DNA of 64,000 nt from Gnetum montanum. Its lineage: Eukaryota; Streptophyta; Gnetopsida; Gnetales; Gnetaceae. The notes beneath the pieces are model-generated. The model was not told the DNA's origin. It ran no database searches and saw only the letters and a list, made by a program, of their open reading frames with translations. The position numbers were made by a program, and so were the translations under genes. Location of the stretch: contig MNCI01010461.1 in NCBI GenBank assembly GCA_015680685.1, positions 433,123-497,122 on the forward strand, given 5' to 3'. Shown here in pieces: positions 50,242 to 61,517 of this stretch. How positions within the stretch are numbered: position 1 is the stretch's first letter; every line of letters begins with the position of its first letter.

Positions 50242-53200
50242 TTACGCATCTCCCCTGATGCCACTGTCACCTGTATCTCTCAGATCCGGCTCTAGACCTA
50301 ATAAATCATCCTCTAGTGGGCCTTCTCTTCTGGAAAGTATTCCTTCATGAGGAATTCCTTCTTCATGAGGTTCTTGCTCTAGCACTGGCTCCACAGGAGG
50401 ATGCTCTTCATCACTACGCCTCTCTTCTTGTACTTGCTCCTCAACTGGCTCGCCTTCTCCATTCGCTTCTGGTACCTAGATACAGAGAACATATTAGCAA
50501 AACAAAACTTGACAACACAATTAAAAAATTTAGATTTAGTCATGATTAAACTTACTCGCGATGGCCCTGATTCCACAGTAAAGGGAAGTTTTTCTAAGCC
50601 AGCCCATAGGCCCTCCATGATTTCATCCTCAGTCAGGTCAGACCACACACCATCTCCCAGAGCAGCTCTAGCCTTCACCTTTTCTTTCTCCATGCTAGTC
50701 CAGCGAGGCGGGTTAGGGAAGAAAGTAGGGACAGTAGTCTCACCCCTGGGGAGAGTCACCTCCCTTTCCGGGGACACACTCACAGTCACCTGCTCTTGAA
50801 ACTTCTTGAAGGCTTCGGATGCCCCAATGATGTCAAGGAAGACTCGCAAGGATTGAGCTTCGATGGCAGAATCATGGTAATGCTGGCAATAAGCGATACT
50901 TTCTCGCTTATACAAATGCTTGTGGTCCTTTTCCTTCTACCCCCATTCTTGCACACTTGCGTAGAAATCCCTCCAGTCTTGGCTTTTCTGAGCTAATAGC
51001 TCTATTTGCATTTGCTGCTCCACCAACGCCCGACTGGTTTGCACGCTGTTCTTGATTGCAGTCCAATAACGAGAGTAGTCAATAACAGTGGTACGCCAGT
51101 CCTCGTCACCCGTTTCCCGCACCTGTAGGAACTCGCATCATGACTTTAAGTCTCCGACCTCTTTAGTCAGAGACTCATTCTTCTTCTCTAACCTCTGCAC
51201 CCTTTTTTAGAGGTTTTCATTTACACCCTTACTCTCCCATAAGGAGCGAGTCGAGCATAACACACATTTACGCATCTCTTCATAAATGTGGCGTGGCACG
51301 ACCGCCCCATCAGATGGAGGCTCCACTGTGTCCAAATCAATGGGCTCCGTTGGGTCCCATCGAAGGCGAGCTCCTAACAACAAACATTATCCAATATATA
51401 TATGTGAAACATTACCACTGTATAAAATGAACCTATTATAGCTACAACGTACCAGCTTCAGGATCGACATGCTCGAGACGCTCAATCATATCGCTGACAA
51501 CGCCTTCCATAAAGGTGAACTTGTCAGGAAAGTCTCTCCATGCTCTGCTCACAGCGACGGACATGGACGTATCCTCTTCCTCTGTAGTGTAGTCAAGTTA
51601 GAAGTTGTAATTATTAACAGAACTCTTCAAAGTTTCCAACACGCTCATTACCTCTACCAGTAACAGTGGGGAGCCCACCAACATCTTCTGCCTCCCTCTC
51701 TTCACGCATAAGAGTCTGTGTGTTGCTTGTCCCAACAGCTGGGGCCTCCTCATGCACAAGAATCTGTGCATGGCCTACCCTAATAGTTGGGGCCTCTTCT
51801 TCTAAAACTGGGGCCCCTTCCCCATGACTTAATATCACTACCCCTGTCTTGGGGGTTAGCTGCTCCGTAACTTTCTCTGGTCATATCACATAATGCACTT
51901 AATAAAATTCAAAGTATCCTAAATAAACATTGCGTAATACGACTTTCAATACATTTCTGCCACGCTTACCAGGTGGAGGTTTACTCCGCTGAACTCTGAC
52001 TTTCACGGTTCGACCTGTGCCACTCTCAGGCTCCACAGAGGCCTCGGTTAAATGAAGCCTTTTGCGCCGAGCTGAAGGCTCTACAATTTTTGTCGCCAAA
52101 CATTTCCCTCATGAGGCATTGCCAGTGTAAGTGGGCATTATCCCACCTACGCTGTCGAGGCCTCGTATTCGAGATGCCACCAAATCCCTAGTTGTTATAG
52201 ATAGAGATTCCCCAAATCCCTTTCGGAGGATCTTGTCCACGGGTAGTGCTAAAAATGTGGGTAATCCAAGGTCTGGATAGCTGGTCTCGGTCTTGCTGTA
52301 CCCAGACCCCATTCCTTTGGATGACCAAAAATTCAGCAAAATGCCGAAGGTAGGCTATGAAGAAGGCGTAATGCACGTTAAAACGAGACTCGAGCTTCTT
52401 GCGAAGCCTGATCATCTCAGTGCGTAGCCCCTCCACAAAATAGCTTGCCCAATTGAACTAGGTTCCTTCTTCCATAACCTCCCACATAATACAGGTCTGC
52501 TCTATGGAAAAGAACGTTCCCTGTGAGAGTGTTTTGGGGAAAGCCCGGGCCCAGAAAAGGGGATAAATTATCTTGGCGATTTCTAGTTGGATTCTTTCAC
52601 AAGGGATCCCTTTAGGCTCCTTCTTGACCCCTACCCACTCCTCCAGCCATTCCTGACAGGAGAGACTCCTCTTTGCCTTTTCCTCTATGGGAAGGCTATC
52701 AGAGGAGACGTCGAAAAGATATTCAAAGAGCTGAGCGTCAATGTCAAAATTTACATATACGTGATGCATGCGATGCAAAAATGCTCCGCCCTTTCGCTGA
52801 AGGAGTTGGCCAGGGTTAACATTTCACTGGCGGGGACATCAAGGGTTACGGCTAAAAATAAATGCATTAGCCTCATTTCTCGTAGCTTGGTGACCACCGC
52901 AACCGGGGTCGCCGCATGGCTGAGCCAGCGTTGTGCATCCTTGATGTCGCCGTAGCGGAAGAGGAGGGTATTCGCCTCGTGGTTGGAAATTGTAAGGGTA
53001 ATCTCCCGGGATTCCCTGACTGAACAATGTAAGACACATGTCAAACAAAAACACTATTACACGACATTCACAATTTACAATTACACCACACAATAATAGA
53101 ATACGCAGCAGTTTTACCAGGACCAAACGGTAAAGGAAATGAAGGAAGTTTCCTCTGCACATCCGCAACGGTAAGGGGCAGATCCAAGGTCCAATCGTCA

Positions 53201-54321
53201 TGTAGCCACCTGAGATTCTGGCAATTCTTGAAAGCATCAACATAACGGGTGGGGTACTCATGAATGTTGAAGCTGATCTGCCCCATCACACCAGTGCGTA
53301 CGTTGCTAGTCGAGGTAAACGCCTTTATCGCTATTTCGGTCCATGACAAAGTATCGCTATCCCCTACTAACTTGTTCTCATGGATAAAAAACCTGTATCA
53401 CACCACATGTTCTTTTCTTACACTTGACAAAACTCAAACAATAGACATATAATGACAATACAGCGAACAAAACCACTTACCCGCTTGAATAATATACTGT
53501 GCCTGGTGGGTTCTGGAAGTAGGTCGAGACATGACGGGCCACGAACAAAGTGTTGTATGCATGGTAGCAACTAAACTGGGCCATTTCCCAGATCCAACTT
53601 AAGCACTTCAAACCTCTGGCGCTAAGTTCGTGATCCTGGGGATGACCAGTGTCGATATCCCCGTCTATCAAGAAAGCCAAAATTCCCTGTGCGGAACCCA
53701 CTAACGGGTGTTCCAAAATGGCACCAGCAATATCTCCTGATAAATTAGACCATATAATAACACTGTAGTTACACAGTAAAAACTGTAGAAACTCCAGTGC
53801 ACCCTTTCGAAATCATATGGCCCTCCCATGCAATCGAGTTTGCGGGGGAGGGACATTAGGCACGATTGGGTTTATGCAGCATAAAACCCCAACGATATCT
53901 AAGATGATTAAGACAGGTCTTAGCATAACACTGTATAGAAAACCCAAGAAACAGATCAACGTCTAGATTCACATTTGCATGTTTAAATATAGAAAACCTA
54001 CAAATTATGCTTAGCTATTCATGTCAAAATCGCCAAAACCCTTGCAACAACGCAAGGTTTTTCCCCAACAACGGTGATAGACGCAACCCCATTAAACCCT
54101 CATTTTAACACGAGGTCCATAGTCTAAAACCCTCATTTACGTGAACGATGCTACAGGAATAAACACTGCTAAAACAACACAAGTACGCAAGGAATGGCCT
54201 ACCGGTTCAAAGGCGTAGGGTCCCTCACTTCGACCACTGCTTGTGAGGCGCGCTGCAGATTCCCTTGAACCTCGTCGATCTTAGCCAATTTCGCGTTCTT
54301 CCTTTTCACTTTAGGCGCCAT
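50242..54321 (-). pseudogene. eight-exon antisense gene inside the element
   Basis: Exons read on the minus strand: 54321-54203, 53736-53481, 53392-53118, 53019-51970, 51886-51652, 51581-51453, 51373-50556, 50475-50242; about 1,040 codons. All introns are GT-AG. Every junction from exon 2 onward keeps phase; exon 1 to 2 is off by one base. Exon 1 starts MAPKVKRKNAKLAKID (basic, NLS-like). Exons 2-4 are globular (ILAFLIDGDIDTGHPQDHEL, YAFFIAYLRHFAEFLV). Exon 7 is Glu/Lys/Gln-rich and coiled-coil-like. Exon 8 is acidic and ends at TAA 50242-50244. In-frame stops: TAG in exon 4 (after MEEGT), TGA near its end, three in exon 7, plus one frameshift in exon 4 (about 52250). Several fit decay of CAG, CAA or CGA. 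I recognise no family. Antisense ORFs are known from some Tat-lineage elements; here it lies between protease and RT. Confidence 0.75.
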
Positions 54322-54819
54322 TATCACAGCTTCAAAACCTTCACAATTTCACACTTTCACACCTTTGCAAACTACGCGCTCCAATCTTCTGCTCCTCTTC
54401 CTCTCGCTCTGTAACAGTTAGGAATTTGAATTCACGATAGCCAACAGCCCGTTCTTACTGAAAACTACTTACTTATATGCAAAATTTAACCGACTTGATA
54501 CCCGATTTTAGTGAGACTTGCCCAAATGTTGGTGTCAGTATGAGCTGAAGCCTGGAGATCAAGGCATTAATTGCGTCAGATATCGCACACACCACGGTCT
54601 AAAATGACCCTAAACTACTGTATCTTATCTCCTCGTAATCAGATCTCATTAATTACAGACTGTTCGCAAAATTTAAAATCCAGTTGGCTTTACGCTCGGT
54701 AACGTCACGTCACGTCCCATATACTAAACTAAGCGTTATTCGTTAAACACTCATCGCATCAAACTTAGTAATCTTTCTAATTACTCTCGTATTTGAAAAT
54801 TTTGCAGGATAATTGACAG
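54322..54819. other. non-coding spacer before RT
   Basis: Holds the presumed promoter and 5' UTR of the antisense gene on one strand. On the plus strand it ends with a pyrimidine-poor but usable acceptor (tttgaaaattttgcag, about 54792-54807) just before the RT-side ATG at 54820. That acceptor would suit removal of the whole 5-kb segment as an Ogre-type intron. Confidence 0.4.
54472..54478 (-). promoter_or_regulatory. possible TATA box of the antisense gene
   Basis: On the minus strand reads gcATATAAGt, about 150 bases upstream of the exon-1 ATG (54321). Weak evidence from position and sequence only. Confidence 0.3.
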
Positions 54820-56310
54820 ATGGACGAGATTTTATCTGCACCGCTAGTTTTAACAAACTTACACAGAAAATTTAATAGAAAGCTTGATCTCGCACTAATA
54901 GAAACTAACTTAGCCCTTAATGATGCAATCATAGCCATGTTGGAAACATCTCCGAACTGGCTAGAGCAATCGACACACATGCTAGATCTGGAAGCTGGAG
55001 ATGTAACCGAAGATCCACTCAACGAAGTCGCTGTGGTTACGCATAGGGGTGAGACTAAAACTCTCAAGGTTAGTTCTCTATTAGACCAAAAGGCACATGA
55101 TGACATAAAACAGGTCCTCCAGAATAACATTATGGTGTTTGCATGGTCATATGAGGATATGCTGGGACTAGACCCAAGATTAATCCAAAACAACATAATC
55201 CTAGATCCCCATATCAAAGCCGTCAGACAGAAAGCATGAAAGATCAAGCCAGAAGTCGCGCTAACAGTACGTGATGAGATCACTAAACTGTATTAGGCTA
55301 GTTTTATTCACGTAGTTGATTACTCAGATTGGGTGTCTAACATTGTAGTGGTTCCTAAAAAGATCGGCGAAATACGCATCTGCATAGACTTCCGGGACTT
55401 GAACAAAGCTACAATCAAAGATAACTTCCCATTGCCGAGTATCGATCAATTGGTAGATATAACCACTGGACACGCGCTTTTGTCCTTCATGGATGGCTTC
55501 TCAGGCTATAATTAAATACGTATCAACCTAGAGCACCAGCTAATAACGACATTCATGATGCTCTGGGGGACCTTTTGTTACACCATGATGCCTTTTGGCT
55601 TAAAAAACTCCGGAGCAACATACCAACGAGCCATGACGTACATCTTCAGCGATTACCTCCTGGGGAGACTGAATGATTATGTCGATGATATAGCTGTTAA
55701 GTCTATAAAGTCGGAGGACCATTCAGAGGATCTGGAGTTAGTCCTCAAAAGATGTTTTAAATACGATCTCCGACTCAACCCAAAGAAGTGTGTGTTCGGA
55801 GTCAAAACTGTACGCATGCTGGGTTTTGTGGTATCGAAAACTGGTATACGTGTAGATCCTAACAAAGTCAAAGCCATTGTTGAATTGAAACCCCCCACAA
55901 GTCTTAAGAAATTACGCGGATTACAGGGGAGGTTACAGTTTATCAGGCGGTTCATCTCGAGATTAACTGACAAATTACATCCTATGCAACATTTGCTTAA
56001 AAAGGGGGTTAATTTCAAATGGACGGACGATTGTCAGCATGTGTTCGACAACTTGAAGTAGGAGCTTCAACGCTTGCCAATAGTTTTCCCGCCGCAGAGG
56101 GATCAACCATTTTATATCTACCTCGCAACATCAGACATAGCCTTAGCAGCATTACTCTGTCAAAGGAGAGACGATGGGTCGGAAGTACCTATCTACTACT
56201 TGAGTCATGCTCTATGTGCGTATGAAATGAGGTACAACGAAGTAGAGCGTAACTACTTAGCGTTAGTATTTACACTCAAGAAGTGTAGACATTATCTTTT
56301 CTGTAGTTAA
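54820..56310 (+). pseudogene. reverse transcriptase and RNase H
   Basis: An N-terminal linker (54820-55238) ends in a TGA. RT motifs follow: SNIVVVPKKIGEIRICIDFR (55336-55395), DLNKATIKDNFPLPSIDQL, SFMDGFSGYN then a TAA where Q is expected, FCYTMMPFGLKNSGATYQRA (55567-55626), catalytic YVDD (55678-55689), LNPKKCVFGV and LGFVVSKTGI. After a stop at about 56059 the first RNase H follows: YIYLATSDIALAALLCQ and a VERNYLALVFTLKKCRHYLF end (to about 56307). RT copies the element RNA; RNase H removes the template. Four or more stops make it inactive. Confidence 0.9.
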
Positions 56311-56342
56311 GTCAACATCATCTGTAAAAATAAAGGGCCATT

Positions 56343-56960
56343 ATGCATAACTTATACGAAAGTAGCAAAATAGCTTATTGGAAGGCTATCACGGCAGAAT
56401 TCGATCTGCATTACATTGGCCAATCTTCTATGAAAGGCCAAGCGATAGCCGACCAATTAGTAACATCACCCATTGACAGTCAGGCAACCATAGAGTCTGA
56501 GTTTCCAGACGAACATGTACATAGCTTAAGCCTTGTCTTGACAGGCCCCGAAGCGACGTTGTATTTTGATGAAGCTTCAACAGTTAGGGGTGGCAGTGCC
56601 GCAACAGTTATTACACTATCATCTGAGGATGTGCGTCTTCACGCTTATCGCTTGACCGTCCCCTGTACGAACAACGTGGCAGAGTACGAGGGGCTCCTCA
56701 GAGGATTACTAATTGCCAGTGAACTCGATGTATGACACCTGGCAATTAGGGGTGATTCGATGCTCATCATTAATCAGGTCATAGGAGTCTACGCCTACAA
56801 GGCTATACACTTACAGCCTTACTGCGATATGGCTAAAGATCTTCTGAGACGATTCACGACCATTGATGCCCAACACGTGCCATGAACTGATAACACACTG
56901 GCCAATGCACTGGCTACACTAGCTTTGAATCTACCCTCACACTTGTTCGACACCTATCCT
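56343..56960 (+). pseudogene. second (archaeal-type) RNase H domain
   Basis: Reads TLYFDEASTVRGGSAATVI (D-E where D-G is usual), TNNVAEYEGLLRGLLIASEL, then after a TGA at 56733-56735 RGDSMLIINQV, and DNTLANALATLAL at about 56889-56927. These are the four motifs of the extra RNase H that marks Tat-lineage elements. Two stops interrupt it. Confidence 0.85.
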
Positions 56961-57124
56961 GCATTAATAACAGATTGCACAGACCCCATCATTCAGGCGG
57001 CACCAATATCTTCTCTACTCGAGGATGGAACGGTAGAGTGGTACGATAGCATCAAAACTTACCTCTTACAAGGCGAACTATCGCATGAATTGACACACGC
57101 GCAGAAAGATGCAATCGGCAAGTG

Positions 57125-58279
57125 AGCTAGGCAGTACGTCATCATAGGAGACAATACTCTTTGTAGATGCTCTTTTGATGATGTGCTGTTTACTTGCGTT
57201 GACAAGGACCAAGCACAACGTATAGTTGGTGAGGTCCATGAGGGGCTATGCGGAGGACACGTAGCACCACGTGCTATGGCCTCAAAAATCTATTGCTTAG
57301 GGTAATACTGGCCTTATATGGAAAAAGATTATCTGACAAAGGTTAAGACGTGTGACACGTGTCAGTGTCACACAAATCTTATACACATGTCGCCTACAGA
57401 GTTACATACGACTCAGATAACATGGCCGTTTCAACGATGGGGACTAGACATCATAGGCCCTATTACACCGAAATCTTCTGCAAGTCATAGCTTCATAATT
57501 ACTGCTACTGAGTACTTCATGAAGTGGGTAGAAGCTATCCCCCTACGGAAGATCACATCTCAATAGATTTGCCATTTCATCTTAGACAACATTGTAACTA
57601 GATTTGGTCTTTCGATGACTATTGTGACTGATAATGGACCATAGTTTAGTAGTATGGAAACCAAATCTTTCTGTGATAGCCTTGGCATTAAACGATCTTT
57701 TTCCTCGTCCTATTACCCTCAAGAGAATGGTCAAGTTGAAGCCACAAACAAAGTCATCATCAATCTGCTCAAGAAAATGCTCGACAGCAACAAGAGACGG
57801 TGGCATGAAAAAATCCTATATGTTCTATGGGCATATCGTACTACATGTAGGATGGCTACAGATAGTATGCCCTATAGCCTAGTCTACGGATCTGAAGCAG
57901 TGCTACCCCTCGAATTGCAAATTCCTTCTCTGAGAATGGTCCTCTCCACGATTATAAATGAGGCTCAACACACCGAGTCTCGGATCATGGATTTGGATTC
58001 AGTAGAAGAGAAGCGAATACAGACACTTGATACAATTGAAAAGTATCGAGACAAACAGAGGTAAAAGCATCATCACAATCTTCAACAACGTCTGATCAAG
58101 AAAGGAGATTTAGTTCTCAAGGCCGTCCGTGAACCAGTAGGCAAGTTCTCTGCAAACTGGGAGGGCCCTTTCTTGGTGACTGATGTGTATGGCAACGAGG
58201 CATTCAAGCTAGCGGACATCGATGGCAACGAGTTACCAAATCCTATCAATCATATATATCTGAAGCGGTACTACATATA
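57125..58279 (+). pseudogene. integrase
   Basis: An HHCC zinc-binding part (VHEGLCGGHVAPRAMASKIY, then CDTCQCH near 57349-57369), then the DDE core: WGLDIIGPI (57439-57465), VTDNGP (57625-57642) and YYPQENGQVEATN (57711-57749, with the catalytic Glu). A GPY/F-like C-terminus, FSANWEGPFLVTDVYGNEAF (58147-58206), ends at NHIYLKRYYI (58247-58276) and a TAG stop. In-frame stops at 57303, 57564, 57642 and 58062. Integrase inserts the cDNA; no chromodomain is visible, as expected for Tat. Confidence 0.9.
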
Positions 58280-58299
58280 GCTGCATCTCCGGTGTGCAT

Positions 58300-58840
58300 A
58301 TCAGGTATGGCCATAACTGTTCGCTATGACGTTAAACTGGCAACCATCATTCGCCATGACGCTAAACTAGCAACAAACGTCCACTACGACATAAAACTGG
58401 CACGCCCTTCATGCGTCTGCCACGATGCTAAACTGGCACTAACCGTCCGCCACGACGTAAAATTGGTAGGTTGTACCCGTTCGCTACGACGTAAAACTGG
58501 TAGTGTTATACAGGTCCACCAAGATGAAAAAACTGGCATCCTTTACACGCATTCGCCACGACGCTAAACTGGCACCAGCTGTACGCCATGACACAAAACT
58601 GGCATAGGTGAGTAGCCGTCTGCTGAGATGTAAAACCAGCATAGACTTGTCCCTGGGTCATGACATAAAACTGACATCCATAGCACGGTCTGCTGAGACC
58701 ATAAATCAGCCTCTCCACCATCTGTTATGACGTAAAACTAGCATTTTTTGGTCCGCCTAGACTCTAAACTGGGACCATGGTCTGCTGAGACTTAAAACCA
58801 GCAGCAACAGTCTACCAAGACTGAAAACTAGGACTCACAG
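58300..58840 (+). repeat. minisatellite in the element 3' UTR
   Basis: About sixteen imperfect units of roughly 30-36 bp, each with a core like cgccacgacgtaaaactggc. Unit-to-unit variation is high and CpGs are partly lost toward the 3' end. Macas and colleagues described Tat/Ogre 3' UTRs as nurseries of satellite repeats, which this fits. Confidence 0.88.
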
Positions 58841-59975
58841 ACCGCTACTGTGCATATCAAGTGAGCGTGATTATCTCTGTACAGCTGCAAAACAAACGGG
58901 GTGGGATACTGGGATAGTCCCAGCATCGCTACCTCACTAGCACTCTGCTGATCCCTCGGATATGCTGAAGGGCATACTACTGACCCCTCGGAGATACCGT
59001 CACTACACCCGTTACAGCGGTGGTACCTCTGAGAGATTAGTTTCACTGTTCGGAGCTCCAAAGGAGTTCTCATTAGTAACGACTTCGGGGATCTCCGCTC
59101 ATCATCACTATTAGACTCTGGCTTCACAGATTCACTTAGCTGGTTCTCTATATAACCAGTTAGGTATGACAGGTCTGATGTCCTTTAGCGGTGATAATCT
59201 GGGCTGAGCATCAACATCGGAGATCTTGGCCTTTTGTTATGATCTCTCCCTCGTGGCCCATTGTGCGCTGTATCACCCCAAAGCATACTTGTTTCAACAA
59301 CCTCGCCTACGATTCACGCGAACAATGGTATCCTCTGTTTTCTTCTTTGGTTGCAGGTTACTTGTGTCGAAGACGTCGTGTGAAGATGCGTTCATCTGAC
59401 TGGCATAGTATCAACAGTGTTTTGAAATGGCTGCTTTAAGTTAGCCTGTCTACTCAGAAGTGCATCCTTGTTTTCCTTATAATCGTTCCCCTAGCCCGCA
59501 CCACCATATTTATCTATCTAGCTGCTTCCCTTACGCAAAACTTAAAACGCTCTTTGCATCTACATTACGCTTAAGTCCATGAACTGGCGTAACGCAACTC
59601 GCCTAGTGGACGTAAAAAAAAAAGGGGGGGGATCAGCAAAATGGATGAAACGCAGCTCACCCAAGCTGTGCAGACGCAACACAACTTGTCTATGCAACCC
59701 CCTTCAACACAAAATGACAGTGTAACTCCATGCAAACACAATCGCAGGAGAAAGCTTACCTGCTCATGCGTGAGATAGCTATACCCACTCATTTGAGTCT
59801 TCCCCGAACCTGTTTCCTCTCATACCAGTCTATCCCTGGATTTCCTTATCCTTGCACCTCTACGTTGACAGGATTATACTTGAGTATCTGTTGATGAACG
59901 CTGTTGGTACTTTCATCAATCTGGTGTTTCGTGTTCTTTGTCGACGTCTTTCGAGCAAGCCCTCTAATCGTCAAT
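58841..59975. other. element 3' untranslated region
   Basis: No gene recognised. An oligo(A)/oligo(G) junction (aaaaaaaaaagggggggg) lies at about 59615-59631. TTACGC hexamers recur near 59531-59580. Confidence 0.5.
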
Positions 59976-59988
59976 AAAGAGGGGCCAT
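59976..59988 (+). other. polypurine tract
   Basis: aaagaggggccat directly before the right LTR, the expected place for plus-strand priming. Confidence 0.75.
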
Positions 59989-61512
59989 TGAAACACTGTA
60001 GAAATCGCAAATCGGCCTAAGGCGAAGATCGACGGTTTGGGCGAAAGTTCATGGTAAACTTTCAGAAGGCAGAACGAGGCAAAGCGAGGTGAAACGGTGC
60101 CTAGCATCAAGTCTCCAAGTTCCTTACAGATCCCAAATTTTACTATGTTTTCTATCTTTACGCTACATTACACAACATTGCATAATGATGCTTAGCGTAA
60201 AATGGCTTAATATAGTCCGACATCAGAAGGTAACTTACTTCAGCAGATTTGGTGAGCCTTAAGGCCCAAGCAGCGCAATGAGCTTCAAAAAGGGTCAAAA
60301 AAGGGAAGGTCCAATGAAAGTGCTACAAGTCAACTCCTTTCTTTTTGCAGACTGATCACTTTATGCTGGTTACACTATGCAGCGTACATCTATGTAATTT
60401 ATCATCGATTTAATCATTTTATGCTTCATTACGCTTTGCTGCGTAAATGAGCGTAAAATAGCTTGACCCATTATTTCCATGCCTTGTTACACTCTGCCAC
60501 GCAACGCAGCATAAGCAAATGTAACATAGCGTAAAGTTGTTCAAAGCGGTTACACATTTGCTATCCATACGCGTAATACGCTGATGAGCGTATTGTGCGT
60601 AATCATGAAGTAGCTTCGGCAAAGGTGCAGATAGCGCATGTTGCAATTTGACACAACATAGCCAGTTCGTCAGGTCAGCAGTATCCGGAAAGTTTGGGAC
60701 ACATGTCATCAAGGTTGTGCCTTTTTCACATGATGTCACAACCTATAAGTACTCCAGTTGACAAAGATATAAGGGTTGGCAAATCTCAAACACGGCGGGC
60801 ATTTTTTTTCAGACATTCTGGTAGTTATCATCTTTGAGCAGAGACAAGAGATCTTTCTTCAAGCATTGGCAATAGGACAGATCGAACCTTTTGGGCAGAA
60901 ACACAAATTCTCCCATCGGTGATCCTTGGCAATTTTGAGCAGAAGTTATCCAAAGAAAAGAGGACAGATCAGAGATCGAGAGATCATCTAGTGCAGTTGG
61001 CAAGATCTATTGCTCAGACACATTTGATCGATAGACACCTATGCTTGACTTTCCTTGCATTCCATCTGTGGCTCACAAGGTAGACCAAGCTTAATTCTGC
61101 ACTCCTTTTTGAATAGCTTTCTTGTATTTCTGTGTACGCTTCATAAGCGGAATTTATTCCAATTGGAATTTTTTATTCAATATACACAATTTTCCAGTCA
61201 AAGAACAGATCTTTGAACCGCACAATTTTTTTCTAAGTTTGATCCGCCTTGTTGTATTGACGTTGCCATCATCGTAATTTATCCACATCATTTTCCTCTC
61301 CTTTTGCGGTTCGTCAAATCAAACCATTCCACGAAATACTTACAATCATCATCAGTTTACTGATTGAGTAAGTCCCTGTCTGACTGACAAGACCACCCAG
61401 GGCGTCGCAGATTCATTTTTCCAGCAAAGCCCTCGCATGGATCCGTGGTTAAAACTGTGTACACGGAATTTTGTTTGGTATTTTCCAGCTGCCGACCTTT
61501 TCCGTCGTTACA
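59989..61512 (+). repeat. right LTR
   Basis: 1,524 bp, same length and ends as the left LTR. It has lost more of the CpG-containing hexamers (about 8 left against about 13 in the left LTR). Confidence 0.95.
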
Positions 61513-61517
61513 CTTCT
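61513..61517. other. target site duplication, right (CTTCT)
   Basis: Matches 44128-44132. Confidence 0.9.

Larger units (their letters stand above)
44133..61512 (+). mobile_element. complete Tat/Ogre-type Ty3/Gypsy LTR retrotransposon
   Basis: 17,380 bp. LTRs of equal length (1,524 bp), a 5-bp target duplication, PBS, polypurine tract, and coding order gag-protease-(5-kb insert)-RT-RNase H-second RNase H-integrase. The second RNase H placed between the RT/RH and integrase is the hallmark of the Tat lineage. All reading frames carry stops, so it is inactive, but no large deletion is seen. Unusual parts: a minus-strand spliced gene between protease and RT, and two tandem-repeat blocks. Confidence 0.92.

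Noticed and set aside
50401-50996. Plus-strand frames opposite exon 7 and 8 of the antisense gene
   Set aside because: They have no recognisable text, while the minus strand gives phase-consistent exons.
49692-54819. Separate transposon nested between protease and RT
   Set aside because: No terminal repeats or target duplication were seen at the borders; the position matches the known Ogre intron site instead. Not excluded by computation.
54777-55283. 168-codon minus-strand frame
   Set aside because: Opposite the RT linker, whose plus-strand reading leads into RT; the minus reading is a shadow.
58300-58840. CRISPR-like array (about 30-bp units)
   Set aside because: The units are contiguous, variable tandem repeats without unique spacers, inside a plant retroelement.
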